Shown here: piece after piece, positions 21,192 to 30,636 of the stretch
How positions within the stretch are numbered: position 1 is the first letter of the stretch
Layout: every line of letters begins with the position of its first letter
Source: CBDCYN01 sp965224205
Lineage (GTDB): Bacteria > Planctomycetota > Phycisphaerae > Phycisphaerales > Phycisphaeraceae
Direction: 5' to 3'
Length of the DNA stretch: 64,000 nt
NCBI GenBank assembly: GCA_965224205.1
Contig: CBDCYN010000029.1
Coordinates: 248,001-312,000, forward strand
Position numbers and translations under genes: made by a program
Notes under the pieces: model-generated
Database searches by the model: none
What the model was told of the DNA's origin: nothing
The model's input: the letters and a program-made list of their open reading frames with translations, nothing else

Positions 21192-22458
21192 TGTACTAGC
21201 CACCACTTCATCTGACACGCGAGAGTTATCTGGCAACAGCAAGACTGCCGCTTCGAGTGTCTTTCGTCCGCGCCTCGATCGCGCCTTGGGTGACGCCCAG
21301 ATCCTCGGCTCGGCTCTCGTTCGCTTCGCTCACCCGAACCCCTTCTAGAGAAGAGCCATCGAGCCGCTTGGCGTGGGCTAACGGGATCGAATCCTTGAAC
21401 GTCGCCATCGGGGTCTTGCCGTAACAGTAGCGGCCGCTGTGGGGTCGCTGTTCATTGTACGTCACCAGCCACGCATCCAAGTCGGCTTGGAGTTCTTCGA
21501 GGCTCGTGTAGATCTTCTTGCGGAACGCGATGCTATAAAACTCGTCCTGCATCGTCTTGTGCAGCCGTTCGCAGATCCCGTTGGTCTGCGGGCTTCGGGC
21601 TTTGGTCTTGGTGTGATCGATGTCCTCGATCGCCAGGTACAGCTGATATTCGTGGTGCTCACGATTCCCGCAGTACTCCGTGCCGCGGTCGGTGAGGATG
21701 CGTAGCAGGTCCACGTCGTGCTGTTCGTACCACGGGATCACCCGGTCGTTGAGCAGATCCGCGGCCACGAGGGCGTTCTTGCGATCATAGAGCTTTGCGT
21801 GCGCCACCCGCGTATACGTATCGATAAACGTCTGCTGATAGATCCGGCCCACGCCCTTGATCGTGCCCACGTAATACGTGTCTTGAGCCCCGAGGTAGCC
21901 GGGGTGTTCGGTTTCAATTTCACCGTGGGCCTGCTTGTCTTGCTTGGCTTTTTCCAACGCCACGACCTGGGCTTCGGTCAGCACGGTGTGGTCGGGGTCC
22001 TGAGCCATCTTGGCTTCGAGTGCCTTGAGTCGCTTCTTGAACGTCTCAAGATCATGCCGCAGCCACACGCTTCGCACCCCGCCCGGTGAGATGAGCTTGC
22101 CTTGCTTCTTGAGTTCGTTCGACACCCGCACCTGCCCGTAAGCGGGCTGCTCGATCGCGAACGCGACCACGGCTTGCTCGATCTCGGGGTCGACGCGGTT
22201 GGCCAGGATCGGCTTCTTGCGGCTGATCTCTTGAAGGGCCAACTCCCCGCCCTGGTCGTAGAGCTGCTTGAACCGGTAGAAGCTATCCCGGGAATACCCC
22301 ATCACCTTGCACGCCTGCGACACGCTGCCCAGCGCCTGGGCCAGCTTGAGCAACCCCACTTTGTTGGCAATGATCTTCTGGTCGGTGGTCATCTGACGGT
22401 CTCCTTCTGTGAGAAACAAAGATTAACGGAAGCGTCAGATGAAGTCTTAACTAATACA
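21192..22458 (-). mobile_element. IS481-type insertion sequence, copy 2, with 7-bp target duplication
   Basis: 1267 bp, apparently identical to the copy at 16714, with the same terminal inverted repeats. It is flanked by the direct repeat CCTTAAG (21185-21191 and 22459-22465). An intact duplication plus sequence identity points to recent transposition. Confidence 0.95.
21226..22392 (-). CDS. IS481-family transposase, copy 2
   Basis: Same 388-residue protein as the copy at 16748, with intact helix-turn-helix and DDE motifs (ILTDRGTEYCG, SPQTNGICERLHKTM). Start at 22392 by the AAGGAG ribosome site. No disabling change is visible. Confidence 0.92.
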   Translation of the reverse strand: MTTDQKIIANKVGLLKLAQALGSVSQACKVMGYSRDSFYRFKQLYDQGGELALQEISRKKPILANRVDPEIEQAVVAFAIEQPAYGQVRVSNELKKQGKLISPGGVRSVWLRHDLETFKKRLKALEAKMAQDPDHTVLTEAQVVALEKAKQDKQAHGEIETEHPGYLGAQDTYYVGTIKGVGRIYQQTFIDTYTRVAHAKLYDRKNALVAADLLNDRVIPWYEQHDVDLLRILTDRGTEYCGNREHHEYQLYLAIEDIDHTKTKARSPQTNGICERLHKTMQDEFYSIAFRKKIYTSLEELQADLDAWLVTYNEQRPHSGRYCYGKTPMATFKDSIPLAHAKRLDGSSLEGVRVSEANESRAEDLGVTQGAIEARTKDTRSGSLAVAR

Positions 22459-22510
22459 CCTTAAGTAATGACGTTATGTCTGTGAAATTTTCATCAGGGT
22501 ATCTTCAGTT

Positions 22511-24123
22511 GTATCTGTTTAGCGGTTAGCCGGTTGAATCTGGGCGGTTGAGATGAGTCGTCTCAGGTGATCGGGGTGCTGATCGGAGGCAGCACGCAGG
22601 AGGTGGGACAGAAAAGCCAACGCGTCGTGGGCGTGTTGATCACAAGTCGTCAGGACGCTGCCCAGAATTTCCTGAGCACGAGCACCCGCAGCCGTACGGT
22701 TGCCGCCGAAGACCTTGCGGTTGACCACCGCCGGGCGGATCGCCTGCTCGGCGGGCCAGTTGGTCGCTTCGATCCCCGGTTCATACAGAAACGTGAGGAT
22801 CTCATCGGCGTGGCGAGCCAGGTGATTGCGAAACGTTCGGTTGCCACGATGCGATAGACGCCAAGCCAGCAAGCGGTCCAACCGCTTACGCAATCGCCCG
22901 CGGGCACAGGCCAAGCCATGCTCGCTGATCGTTCCCGCGTCGCGTCGATCACGAAGACGCAGCGCATCGAGCAACAACGCCTTGACCTTCCGCGGGAAAC
23001 GCACCGCCCCACGCGTGGCTTGCTCCAGCAACATGCCCGTCCGCCGAAGCAGATGCGCCAAGCATTGCTGATGCGTGGCCTGTTCCAAAGAATCGTAAGG
23101 CGACCAGCCGTCGTGGATCATCCGCCCGGCATAGTCCTTGCCCAACACGTCCCGCACCACCTCGCCGCCGCGGCTGGGGCGGATGACATACAGCGTGACT
23201 TTCTTCGTCACGAACACCCACATCCACTGCAGCCATCCGCCGACTTTCCAGCCGGTTTCATCGGGGTAAACCGTGTCGCTGTGACGCACCACGTCACGCA
23301 GGCCGTCGTAAACAGATTGACCGCGTCGGGCCGTACGTAGCACGACGTGCGTCGCACCGCCACGGGTGATCGAGATCCCGAAGACCTGCTTGAGCAAGCC
23401 TTGGATGTCGCCATAACTCAGCCCGTACTTGTCCTTCATCAGGACGATCATGGCTTGAAGGTCCGGCCCCAGCTGGGAGGCCGCCGCCCCCGTGGCATCT
23501 GAGGTCTGCAACGGGTGGCGGGGGTGAAGGCGTCGACCACACCGCGTGCATGAACCCACGTGCAGGTCGAAACGTCGCACCACCGGCCGGCGGGGGATCT
23601 CGACCTGGAACTGATGGGTCACGTGATCTTCTTGGGCCTCGCCGCCGCAGCCGGGACACCGCGGGGTCAACGGCACGTCGATGACCTCGTCGGGGGGTTG
23701 CGGGGGTGGGGGCCGATGGGCTTTGGGGCCGTACGCCTTGCCCGCCTTGCGGCCGGGCTTCTTGGGCTGGGTTTTGGGCGATCCCTTGGAGAACGGCGCG
23801 GCTTGGCGTTGGGTCGAACGCGTGGCTTGTTCGAGGCGTTGTTCGAGTTGGCCGGCCCGAGCTTCGAGTTGAGCCACACGCTTCTCGAGTCGCAGGATCT
23901 GCCGGTCTTTCTCGGCGATGATTTCAAGCAGTTGATCGTAGGTGGGTCGAGCCATCCTGGCTGTTCCTGTCGTGTCGTCCTGACCGATGGTGAAGCGGGC
24001 ACCCCAGCCCTTCGAACGCCATCTTATCCCTTTATATCGATGGCCGATTATAGACCGCGATCAGCAGATCAGAATTTCAAAATCCAACGCCCTCCCGTGC
24101 CTGGCTAGACGCTAAACAGATAC
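22511..24123 (-). mobile_element. IS66-type insertion sequence with 8-bp target duplication
   Basis: 1613 bp. The ends are inverted repeats starting GTATCTGTTTAGCG; direct repeats CTTCAGTT flank it (22503-22510 and 24124-24131). An 8-bp duplication is typical of the IS66 family. Only the transposase gene is present, without the tnpA/tnpB accessory genes of classical members. Confidence 0.93.
22519..23955 (-). CDS. IS66-family transposase
   Basis: A 478-residue transposase. Residues 9-47 form a leucine-zipper-like coiled coil, followed by a basic proline-rich linker. Two zinc-binding pairs (CPGCGG near 99 and CTRCGR near 137) precede the DDE core: DETGWKVGG, HDGWSPYDSLEQATHQQCLAHLLR and NWPAEQAIRPAVVNRKVFGGNR near the C-terminus. 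The frame is intact and almost fills the element. Product name is firm. Confidence 0.93.
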   Translation of the reverse strand: MARPTYDQLLEIIAEKDRQILRLEKRVAQLEARAGQLEQRLEQATRSTQRQAAPFSKGSPKTQPKKPGRKAGKAYGPKAHRPPPPQPPDEVIDVPLTPRCPGCGGEAQEDHVTHQFQVEIPRRPVVRRFDLHVGSCTRCGRRLHPRHPLQTSDATGAAASQLGPDLQAMIVLMKDKYGLSYGDIQGLLKQVFGISITRGGATHVVLRTARRGQSVYDGLRDVVRHSDTVYPDETGWKVGGWLQWMWVFVTKKVTLYVIRPSRGGEVVRDVLGKDYAGRMIHDGWSPYDSLEQATHQQCLAHLLRRTGMLLEQATRGAVRFPRKVKALLLDALRLRDRRDAGTISEHGLACARGRLRKRLDRLLAWRLSHRGNRTFRNHLARHADEILTFLYEPGIEATNWPAEQAIRPAVVNRKVFGGNRTAAGARAQEILGSVLTTCDQHAHDALAFLSHLLRAASDQHPDHLRRLISTAQIQPANR

Positions 24124-24196
24124 CTTCAGTTTTGTCACTCCTTATGCGCTGCTCCAGTTAAAGGGACTTTTGAATCATTCATTGAAAAGAGGATTT

Positions 24197-24321
24197 TAGA
24201 GCAGATTGCGACAATATTTGCCACGCGTTTCGCAGCGGTTTTATCGAGGGTCGTAGAAAACAAGCCTTGGTTCTGACCGTAAGTATGGAGGAGGCGGCAG
24301 AAAATCACGCAATCTGCTCTA
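24197..24321. mobile_element. MITE with IS630-like ends
   Basis: 125 bp bounded by TA, with inverted ends TAGAGCAGATTGCG and complement. The ends follow the pattern TAGAGC-N5-GCG seen in the IS630-type element at 60625. No coding capacity. Confidence 0.7.
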
Positions 24322-24397
24322 GAAGCAAATCCGCTCGTGAATTCTTATTTTTTTGTGTTGATTTCACCCGAAATTCACTCATTCAACAGTCCCTTAA

Positions 24398-24433
24398 AAG
24401 CAAATAGCGGTGGCCGTTTCCGACCACCGCTAT
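24398..24433 (-). terminator. Terminator of the first flagellin gene
   Basis: On the minus strand TAGCGGTGG pairs with CCACCGCTA, followed by TTTGCTTTT. It lies 43 bases after the flagellin stop. Confidence 0.85.
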
Positions 24434-24476
24434 CCATCAGTCACCGAGTACTAGACTCGAGCTTCTCTCTGCGGGT

Positions 24477-26018
24477 TTATCCGCCCAGTAGGGCCAGGAC
24501 GCTCTGCGGCTGAGAGTTGGCGATCCCCAGGATGTTCGTCGCGGCGTTGACGAGGATCTGGGAGCGCGTGAGCCGGGCGGTTTCGGACGCGAAGTCGGTA
24601 TCGCGGATCGTGCTCTCGGCGGCGCTGGTATTCTCAAGGGCAACGCCCAGGGACCGGATCGTGGCGCCAACAACGTTTTTCTGGAACGCCCCGAGACGGC
24701 CGCGGAGGGTCGAGGCCTGACTGATCGCCTCATCGACGATCAGCTGCGCCGTTTCGAGATCGCCGTCGACGAGGTTGGACGTGTTGCCCGACCCCAGGTC
24801 GTCGAGGAAGCCGATGGTCTCGGCCCCCAGGTGCCTCGAAGCGACATTGCCGATCCCGATGCTCACCTGATTGTTGACGTTTACGTCTGGACCGAGCATG
24901 AACTGCCCACCGCCACCGGTGATGGTGAACGCGTTGACGCTGCCCAGCGTCTGAGCCCCGGTGGCGGTAAGCTCAACGCTTAGGTCGAGGAAATCGGTGT
25001 TGATCCTGGCCACGGCGCCGGTGCTGGTGGCGGCGATGGCGTTGATGATCGCGGCGATGTCCTGCCCGTTGTCTCGGATCGGGTTGGTCGCGTTGGCGAA
25101 GGTCGAGATCAAGGACCCGATGGCGTTTTCATTGGCGGTGGCGAGGCTGGCGATCGCGGCCCCGGCGCCGGCGCCGGCGGCGTCGTTGATCCCGCCGTGA
25201 TCGTTGACCTTGATCGAGACGAACTGGTTGGACCCGAATTCGTCGCTCTTAAGGACGATCCCGCTGTTGAGGGTCGATCCCACCCCGCTCAGCGACGCGG
25301 ACACCCCGGTGACCGAGGTAAAGGTGTTGACCCCCGCGACGATGGCGCTCAGCGCGGTGCCCGAAGCGAAGCTAAACTCGCGAGACCCCTTGGCCCCGGT
25401 GACCTCGAAGACGAATCGTGCGTCAGCCGAGGACAGGTTTAGGCTCGGGCCGGTCGTGGATAGGAACAACCCGCCGTGTTGGGCCGACTGGGTGACCACG
25501 AGCTGGATCGGCCGCTCCTCGTTGTGGCCCAGCTTGGCGGCGTTGATCTGGAAGTCGGCCACGGTGGTCGCCTGGCTGGTGATCGTAAAGTCGAACGTGC
25601 CGTTGAGCAGCTTGGTGCCCTGGAAGCTGGTGTTGCCGGCGATCCGGTCGATGGTCTGGAGGATCGAGTCGACCTGGAGCTGGTTGGCGTCTTTTTCAGC
25701 CTCGCTTAAGCCCGCGTCGTTGGCGGTCTCGGTGACCAGGCCCTGGATTTCTAATAGCAGGGCGTTGATCTCCTGGAGGCCACCCTCGGCGATGTTGACC
25801 ACCAGGTCGGCCCGTTCGGCGTTGCCGATCGCCGCGGTGATGGCTTCTTTCTCCGACCGCAGGTTCTCACTGGCGATCAGACCCGCGGGGTCGTCGCCGC
25901 CGCGGTTGATGGCCAGGCCGGTGCTGAGCCGTTCGAGCGAGGTGCGCAGGTCCTTGTTCTGCTGACCAAGGATACGTTGAGCGAGAAGCGAGGAAACATT
26001 GGTGTTGATGCGACTCAT
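24477..26018 (-). CDS. fliC: Flagellin, copy 1
   Basis: A 513-residue flagellin. The N-terminal D0/D1 helices (MSRINTNVSSLLAQRILGQQ, RLSTGLAINRGGDDPAGLIAS) and the C-terminal helices (TLRGRLGAFQKN, NILGIANSQPQSVLALLGG) are standard. The centre (about 150-400) is the variable surface domain. GGAGG lies nine bases upstream of the ATG. It is about 70 percent or more alike to the copy at 26968 by eye, mostly differing in the centre. A sigma-28-like promoter lies at 26373-26400, leaving a 350-base leader. A cytoplasmic flagellin chaperone or cap gene is not adjacent. Confidence 0.95.
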   Translation of the reverse strand: MSRINTNVSSLLAQRILGQQNKDLRTSLERLSTGLAINRGGDDPAGLIASENLRSEKEAITAAIGNAERADLVVNIAEGGLQEINALLLEIQGLVTETANDAGLSEAEKDANQLQVDSILQTIDRIAGNTSFQGTKLLNGTFDFTITSQATTVADFQINAAKLGHNEERPIQLVVTQSAQHGGLFLSTTGPSLNLSSADARFVFEVTGAKGSREFSFASGTALSAIVAGVNTFTSVTGVSASLSGVGSTLNSGIVLKSDEFGSNQFVSIKVNDHGGINDAAGAGAGAAIASLATANENAIGSLISTFANATNPIRDNGQDIAAIINAIAATSTGAVARINTDFLDLSVELTATGAQTLGSVNAFTITGGGGQFMLGPDVNVNNQVSIGIGNVASRHLGAETIGFLDDLGSGNTSNLVDGDLETAQLIVDEAISQASTLRGRLGAFQKNVVGATIRSLGVALENTSAAESTIRDTDFASETARLTRSQILVNAATNILGIANSQPQSVLALLGG

Positions 26019-26372
26019 GACTGTGGGTCCTCCATGAACCTATTAAAGACGTTCATTGCGAGTGCCGTTTGTTCCGTGCGTCCTGCGCTAGCCAGACCCG
26101 ATGCTCCGATCGGCTCCCTGATCATTCCGTGGCCCGCCGCGTCCGTGCCGGGTTCCACGAGCTGTCTTGGCCCGTTAGCCTCGGCGGTGCCGCTGGCGTG
26201 GGCGTTGTTGTTTTCCATGACCTCGAGCATGTTTTGATTGCTGCGTCTCATGGGCCTTGTCATTGTTCGGTGGTTATCAGTCCCGAAGAACACTTTGCCA
26301 CCGGGCGTTTCTTATCGGACCGGTCCGGGTTCTGCCTCGGGCCGACGGGTTTGTCTACCCGCTTAGATGATG
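26019..26372 (-). promoter_or_regulatory. Long untranslated leader of flagellin copy 1
   Basis: Between the promoter and the start lie about 350 bases. Just after the promoter is a small hairpin, CGGGT-AGACAA-ACCCG (minus strand), with a similar GGGT-AAA-ACCC in the leader of copy 2. A 92-codon frame (26015-26293) overlaps the flagellin ATG by ATGA but has no counterpart in the other leader and is probably not a gene. Confidence 0.5.
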
Positions 26373-26400
26373 CAATCGGCACAAACGGAACAACCCTTAA
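26373..26400 (-). promoter_or_regulatory. Sigma-28-type flagellar promoter, flagellin copy 1
   Basis: Minus strand TTAAGGG, 13 bases, then GCCGATTG. This fits TAAA-N15-GCCGATAA with two changes at the end. Copy 2 has the same boxes at the same spacing. Confidence 0.8.
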
Positions 26401-26885
26401 CTTCGGCACGACCCGGATGAACAAAATTTCTTTACACCGAGGATAAAGAGGCTACAAATCACAAGCTGGCAAGGGGCTATGCCTGACAAGAGCGGTGCGA
26501 AAGAATCGTGATGACGATCGTGACCGGTCCATTTGATGGCGCCGGGCTGTCTATTTTTGTGCTAACGACCTTCGCTTAGCCCGTCGAGGGTGAGCCGGGT
26601 GCTAGAGCATTTTCTTAACTCGTGTAGACCCTCAATGGATGACGACGGACCGAAAGAACCCGCTGCCTTCCGGTTACGGTTCGCTATAAAGGTCTACACC
26701 GACTTCAAAGCCGCTGTAGAGCTGGAGATGGAGGATCTACGTATCAACGAAGATGATGCTTAGCCCCCGTCATTGATGCGGGTTCAATGGGCACAAAGAC
26801 AAAGATCCGCTGTATCCCACGGTCGGGCCGACCAGTGAACCATGAAAGCTTAAGGGTACGCGACGTGCCGTCGGTGGTGGAAGCA
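26401..26885. other. Intergenic region between flagellin genes
   Basis: Contains a one-sided TAGAGCATTTTC end (26603), a REP-like motif (26656-26685) between inverted GTGTAGACC copies (26622, 26691), and a 42-codon frame 26635-26763 (start MDDDGPKEPAAF, end NEDDA) with no visible ribosome site. The frame reads through the repeat and is treated as doubtful. Confidence 0.45.
26622..26699. repeat. REP-like repeat between 9-bp inverted arms
   Basis: Arms GTGTAGACC and GGTCTACAC enclose AACCCGCTGCCTTCCGGTTA, a degenerate REP copy. Confidence 0.6.
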
Positions 26886-26918
26886 TAAAAAAAGCGACGG
26901 CTGTTACACCGTCGCTTC
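26886..26918 (-). terminator. Terminator of the second flagellin gene
   Basis: Minus strand AAGCGACGG and CCGTCGCTT around an 8-base loop, followed by a run of six T. Confidence 0.92.
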
Positions 26919-26967
26919 TCACGACCGATCTACTCTCGATCTTAAAAACCCGTGAAGGTTGGTCTGG

Positions 26968-28509
26968 TTACCCTAGTAGCCCCAATACGCTTTGTGGCTG
27001 AGAGTTGGCGATCGCTAAGATGTTCGTGGCCGCGTTGACGAGGATCTGTGACCGGGTCAATTGGGCGGTTTCCGAAGAGAAGTCCGTGTCGCGGATGGCG
27101 CTCTCAGCGGCGCTGGTATTCTCGAAAGCTACGCCCAGGGACCGGATTGTGGCCCCGACGATGTTCTTCTGGAACGCCCCCAGTCGGCCTCGGAGGGTCG
27201 AGGTCTGGGCGATCGCCTCGTCGACGATCTTCTGGCCGGCGGTCAGGTCACCGTCGACGAGGTTCGAAGACTTACCGGACCCCAAGTCGTCGAGGAAGCC
27301 CAGGGCCTCATTGCCGAGATTCCGTGAAGCGACATTTTCTAGGCCCAGGCGGACCTGGTTATCGATGTTGACCTTCGGCCCGAGGTTGAACGCCGCTCCC
27401 CCGCCGGTAATACGGAACGCGGTGCCGATCGTCGTGAGGGTCTGGGCCCCTGAATCGGTGAGCGTGACACTGAGGTCGAGGTAATCGGTGTTGACCCGCG
27501 CGATCTCCCCGACGCTGGTAGCGGCGATCCCGTTGATGATCGCCCCGACGTCTTGGCCGGAGTCCCGGATCGGATTGGTCGCGGCGGCGAACGTGGACAG
27601 GGATGAACCGATGGCGTTCTCATCCTGGGTCGCGAGGCTGGCGATGGCGGCCCCGGCGCCGGCGCCGGTGGCGTCGTTGATCCCGCCGTGGTCGTTGATC
27701 TTGATCGAGACAAACTGGCCGGACCCGAACTCATCGCTCTTGAGCACGACCCCGCTGTTGAGCGTCGAGCCCACGCCGCTTAACGCCGCCGAGACGCCTG
27801 TCACGGAGGTGAACGTGTTGATCGCGTCCACGACGGCGCTAAGCGCGGTACCCGAGGCGAAACTGAATTCGCGTGAACCCCTGGCCCCGGCCAGCTCGAA
27901 CGTGAGCCGGGCGTCGGCGGAGGACAGGTTCACCGTCGGTCCGGTGGCGGAAAGGAACAGGCCCGCGTGCTGGGCCGATTGCGTGACGACGACCTGGACG
28001 ACCTGATCATCGTTGTGCTCGAGTTTGGCCCCGTTGATCTGGAAATCCGAGACGCTGCTAGATTGACTGGTGACGGTGAAGTCAAAAGTCCCGTTGAGCA
28101 GCTTGGTGCCCTGGAAGCTCGTGTTGTTGGCGATCCGATCGATGGTTTGTAGGATCGAATCGACCTGGAGCTGGTTGGCGTCTTTCTCAGCATCGCTTAG
28201 GCCCGCATCGTTGGCGGTCTCGGTGACCAGGCCCTGGATCTCTAGCAGCAGGGCGCTGATCTCCTGTAAGCCGCCCTCGGCGATATTGACCACCTGGTCG
28301 GCCCGCTCGGCGTTGGTGATCGCCGCGTCGATCTGCGCCTTTTCTGATCGCAGGTTCTCGCTGGCGATTAGGCCAGCGGGGTTATCGGCTCCGCGGTTGA
28401 TGGCCAGGCCGGTGCTGAGCCGTTCGAGCGAGGTCTTGAGGCTCTTGTTCTGTTGACCCAGGATCCGCTGTGATAGTAACGATGATACGTTGGTGTTGAT
28501 TCTGCTCAT
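26968..28509 (-). CDS. fliC: Flagellin, copy 2
   Basis: A 513-residue paralogue of the downstream flagellin, same length, with the same conserved ends (MSRINTNVSSLLSQRILGQQ and NILAIANSQPQSVLGLLG). Differences concentrate in the central domain. GGGAGGA lies nine bases before the ATG. Each of the two genes has its own promoter and terminator, so they are independent units able to be expressed to different levels. Two same-length flagellins may form one mixed filament. Confidence 0.95.
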   Translation of the reverse strand: MSRINTNVSSLLSQRILGQQNKSLKTSLERLSTGLAINRGADNPAGLIASENLRSEKAQIDAAITNAERADQVVNIAEGGLQEISALLLEIQGLVTETANDAGLSDAEKDANQLQVDSILQTIDRIANNTSFQGTKLLNGTFDFTVTSQSSSVSDFQINGAKLEHNDDQVVQVVVTQSAQHAGLFLSATGPTVNLSSADARLTFELAGARGSREFSFASGTALSAVVDAINTFTSVTGVSAALSGVGSTLNSGVVLKSDEFGSGQFVSIKINDHGGINDATGAGAGAAIASLATQDENAIGSSLSTFAAATNPIRDSGQDVGAIINGIAATSVGEIARVNTDYLDLSVTLTDSGAQTLTTIGTAFRITGGGAAFNLGPKVNIDNQVRLGLENVASRNLGNEALGFLDDLGSGKSSNLVDGDLTAGQKIVDEAIAQTSTLRGRLGAFQKNIVGATIRSLGVAFENTSAAESAIRDTDFSSETAQLTRSQILVNAATNILAIANSQPQSVLGLLG

Positions 28510-28797
28510 CTGTCATCATCCTCCCTTGTATTAGTGCCGCTAGGTAACGCGACGGGTTTCTCTCCTCCTTGATGCCAACACATGGTTTCCATGGTTATAT
28601 AGCCCATAAAAAGGTGTTCATTGGTTCATTGACCTGCCCTCCCTGCTCCTGGGTCCCGTTGACGCCCTGCCTACGGCGTTGCCGAAACGGGCTTGGTGTT
28701 CGCCCGTATGTCTGGAGGACTCATCACAGATCCTCTGTCGGACACAACCGTCATACCTAGGTCACCCGCTCTTGGGGTTTTACCCGTCTGATCGGAA
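28510..28797 (-). promoter_or_regulatory. Long untranslated leader of flagellin copy 2
   Basis: About 280 bases between promoter and start with no gene. It starts with a short GGGT-AAA-ACCC hairpin like the one in the other flagellin leader. Confidence 0.5.
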
Positions 28798-28825
28798 CCA
28801 TCGGCACAAACAACAGTGCCCTTAA
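28798..28825 (-). promoter_or_regulatory. Sigma-28-type flagellar promoter, flagellin copy 2
   Basis: Minus strand TTAAGGG, 13 bases, then GCCGATGG; boxes and spacing equal those of copy 1, while the spacer sequence differs in part. Confidence 0.8.
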
Positions 28826-29087
28826 CCTCTGCGTATCCCCTTGGCCAAGAAGAATCAGATTTTGAGGGATAGCCGACCTTTCTCACCTACTCGATACGGA
28901 CGAAATGATGGCGCAATTTGCGCCGCCCCCACCAAAGTGATCAGACGGCATGTTTCGTGTAAAACGGCCCTTGATCGCGAGGGGTGTACACACTGAGCCA
29001 CGGTGCGTTAGAAGGCAACGCTGGGGTGATTTGTCACGCCGACATTCGCACCAGCCCCAGGCAAGTCCGTACCATAGACGGTCAACC

Positions 29088-29933
29088 GTGATACTGGACC
29101 TACTCGATTTTTACGCGGTGGCGCAGCTGGTCACGCTGGGCCTGCTAGCGGGGACGCTGGGCGGGATGCTGGGTGTGGGCGGCAGTGTGGTCACGATCCC
29201 GGGGCTGACGTTCATTTTGGGTTACAACCAGCACGTGTACCAGGCGGCGGCGATGATCACGAACGTGGCGGTGTCCGTCCCCGCGGCGATGCGGCACCAC
29301 CGCGCCGGTGTTCTGGTGCTTAGCCGTCTGCGATGGATGATCCCGGTGGCCTTGGTGGGGGTGGCCGCGGGGGTATGGTTAAGCAACCTGACGGTGTTCC
29401 GGGGTGCCGAAGGCGGGCGCTGGCTGGGCAGGATCTTGGCGGCCTTCCTCTTGTACGTGATCGCTCGCAACCTGTTCCGCTTGGTCTGCGATCGTGATCA
29501 AGGCAGCGACCCCGGCCATTCACAGGATTTAAGCGAGGCCCCGCAGTGGCGATTCGTAGCGGTCGGGGGGATCACCGGGACGATCGCAGGGCTTCTTGGG
29601 ATCGGCGGTGGAGCCGTCGCGGTGCCCCTGCAACACGCGTGGCTGGGCTTGTCGCTTCGGGCGTGTATCGCCAACAGCTCGACCCTGATTTGCATCACCG
29701 CCGCGGTCGGAGCGTTTTACAAAAATTCGACCCTGTATCTGCATAACCACCACTGGCACGGGAGCTTCGCCGTGGCTTTGGTGTTAGCGCCGACGTGCTG
29801 GCTAGGCGGCCATCTCGGCGCGTGGCTGACCCATTACCTGCCTATCAAATATGTCCGGACCGCTTTTATCGGGCTGCTGATCTTCGCCACTGTCAAGATG
29901 GCGTCGATCCCTTGGGCACGACTTATCGGGTAG
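29088..29933 (+). CDS. TauE/SafE family membrane transporter
   Basis: A 281-residue integral membrane protein with about eight hydrophobic segments. It has the two family repeats: LGGMLGVGGSVVTIPG near the N-terminus and IAGLLGIGGGAVAVPL in the second half. Members export or import small anions such as sulfite, sulfonates or sulfoacetate; the substrate here cannot be told. GTG at 29088 is chosen because it opens directly into the first hydrophobic segment; the frame extends 46 codons further upstream with no membrane character and no clear ribosome site. It stands alone. Confidence 0.82.
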   Translation: MILDLLDFYAVAQLVTLGLLAGTLGGMLGVGGSVVTIPGLTFILGYNQHVYQAAAMITNVAVSVPAAMRHHRAGVLVLSRLRWMIPVALVGVAAGVWLSNLTVFRGAEGGRWLGRILAAFLLYVIARNLFRLVCDRDQGSDPGHSQDLSEAPQWRFVAVGGITGTIAGLLGIGGGAVAVPLQHAWLGLSLRACIANSSTLICITAAVGAFYKNSTLYLHNHHWHGSFAVALVLAPTCWLGGHLGAWLTHYLPIKYVRTAFIGLLIFATVKMASIPWARLIG

Positions 29934-30108
29934 TGGGAGTGTCCATCAAGTTGCGCACTTTCGATCAGGCGGTCTCCGGGGGATAGGAGGTTGGCAGGGC
30001 CGCAGCATAGATTTAGAACAAATATCAGACCAGCAGTTAGCTGCGGTCTGGGCTCAACTCAACAACACCCCAGTAAACGCCTGAATGACAGGACACCGAA
30101 AGAGGTGT

Positions 30109-30636
30109 TTATGTTTGGTGTGCAGAACTAGATGAGTGTATGTCTGGGTCAAATGCGGAATGAAATCTAACTTCCCCTTTGGGAACTGGTGGTATAAAGA
30201 CAAGCCGCTGAAAATATTCTGCTGGAGCCTCTGTATACTTTAGCTCTGGATCACACGCGAATCCGAAGCGATTATAGTAATCTGGATTCCCTAACAAAAC
30301 GCATCCCTTTGCTCCTAGGTCTTTCAATTTTTTCAGTCCCTCGCATATCAGGGATGATCCAATGCCTTTTTTCTGACAATTCGGCCAAACAGATACTGGA
30401 CCAAGCCCATACCAACCATCCTCAATTTTATTGATGCTAACAGGTGAAAAAGCAATATGACCAACAATTTTATCCTCTTCAACAGCTACAAGAGAAACAG
30501 TTAATGCGTTTTTCTCACGCAGAGAATCAATAATAGCGGCTTCAGTCTGGTTGCTGAATGGCATATCGTTAAATGCGGCATTTGTTAGTTGCCGGATAAT
30601 ATCAACATCATCTGCTTCTTCAAGGCGGAGTTCCAT
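30109..30636 (-). CDS. GNAT family N-acetyltransferase (YhbS-like), probably acquired
   Basis: A 175-residue acetyltransferase. The acetyl-CoA binding motif A is GPVSVWPNCQKKGIGSSLI, preceded by VGHIAFSPV and followed by GCVLLGNPDYYNRFGF, the pattern of the YhbS group. The acceptor is unknown. Start 30636 has AGGAG eight bases before it. The gene is markedly AT-richer than all neighbours and uses codons such as ATA, TTT and AAA freely, which suggests recent horizontal transfer. It stands alone next to a MITE. Confidence 0.85.
   Translation of the reverse strand: MELRLEEADDVDIIRQLTNAAFNDMPFSNQTEAAIIDSLREKNALTVSLVAVEEDKIVGHIAFSPVSINKIEDGWYGLGPVSVWPNCQKKGIGSSLICEGLKKLKDLGAKGCVLLGNPDYYNRFGFACDPELKYTEAPAEYFQRLVFIPPVPKGEVRFHSAFDPDIHSSSSAHQT

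Noticed and set aside
26015..26293. 92-codon frame overlapping the start of flagellin copy 1 by ATGA
   Set aside because: The flagellin has its own GGAGG site, the frame has no counterpart in the other flagellin leader and no recognisable domain. It is kept only as a note in the leader.
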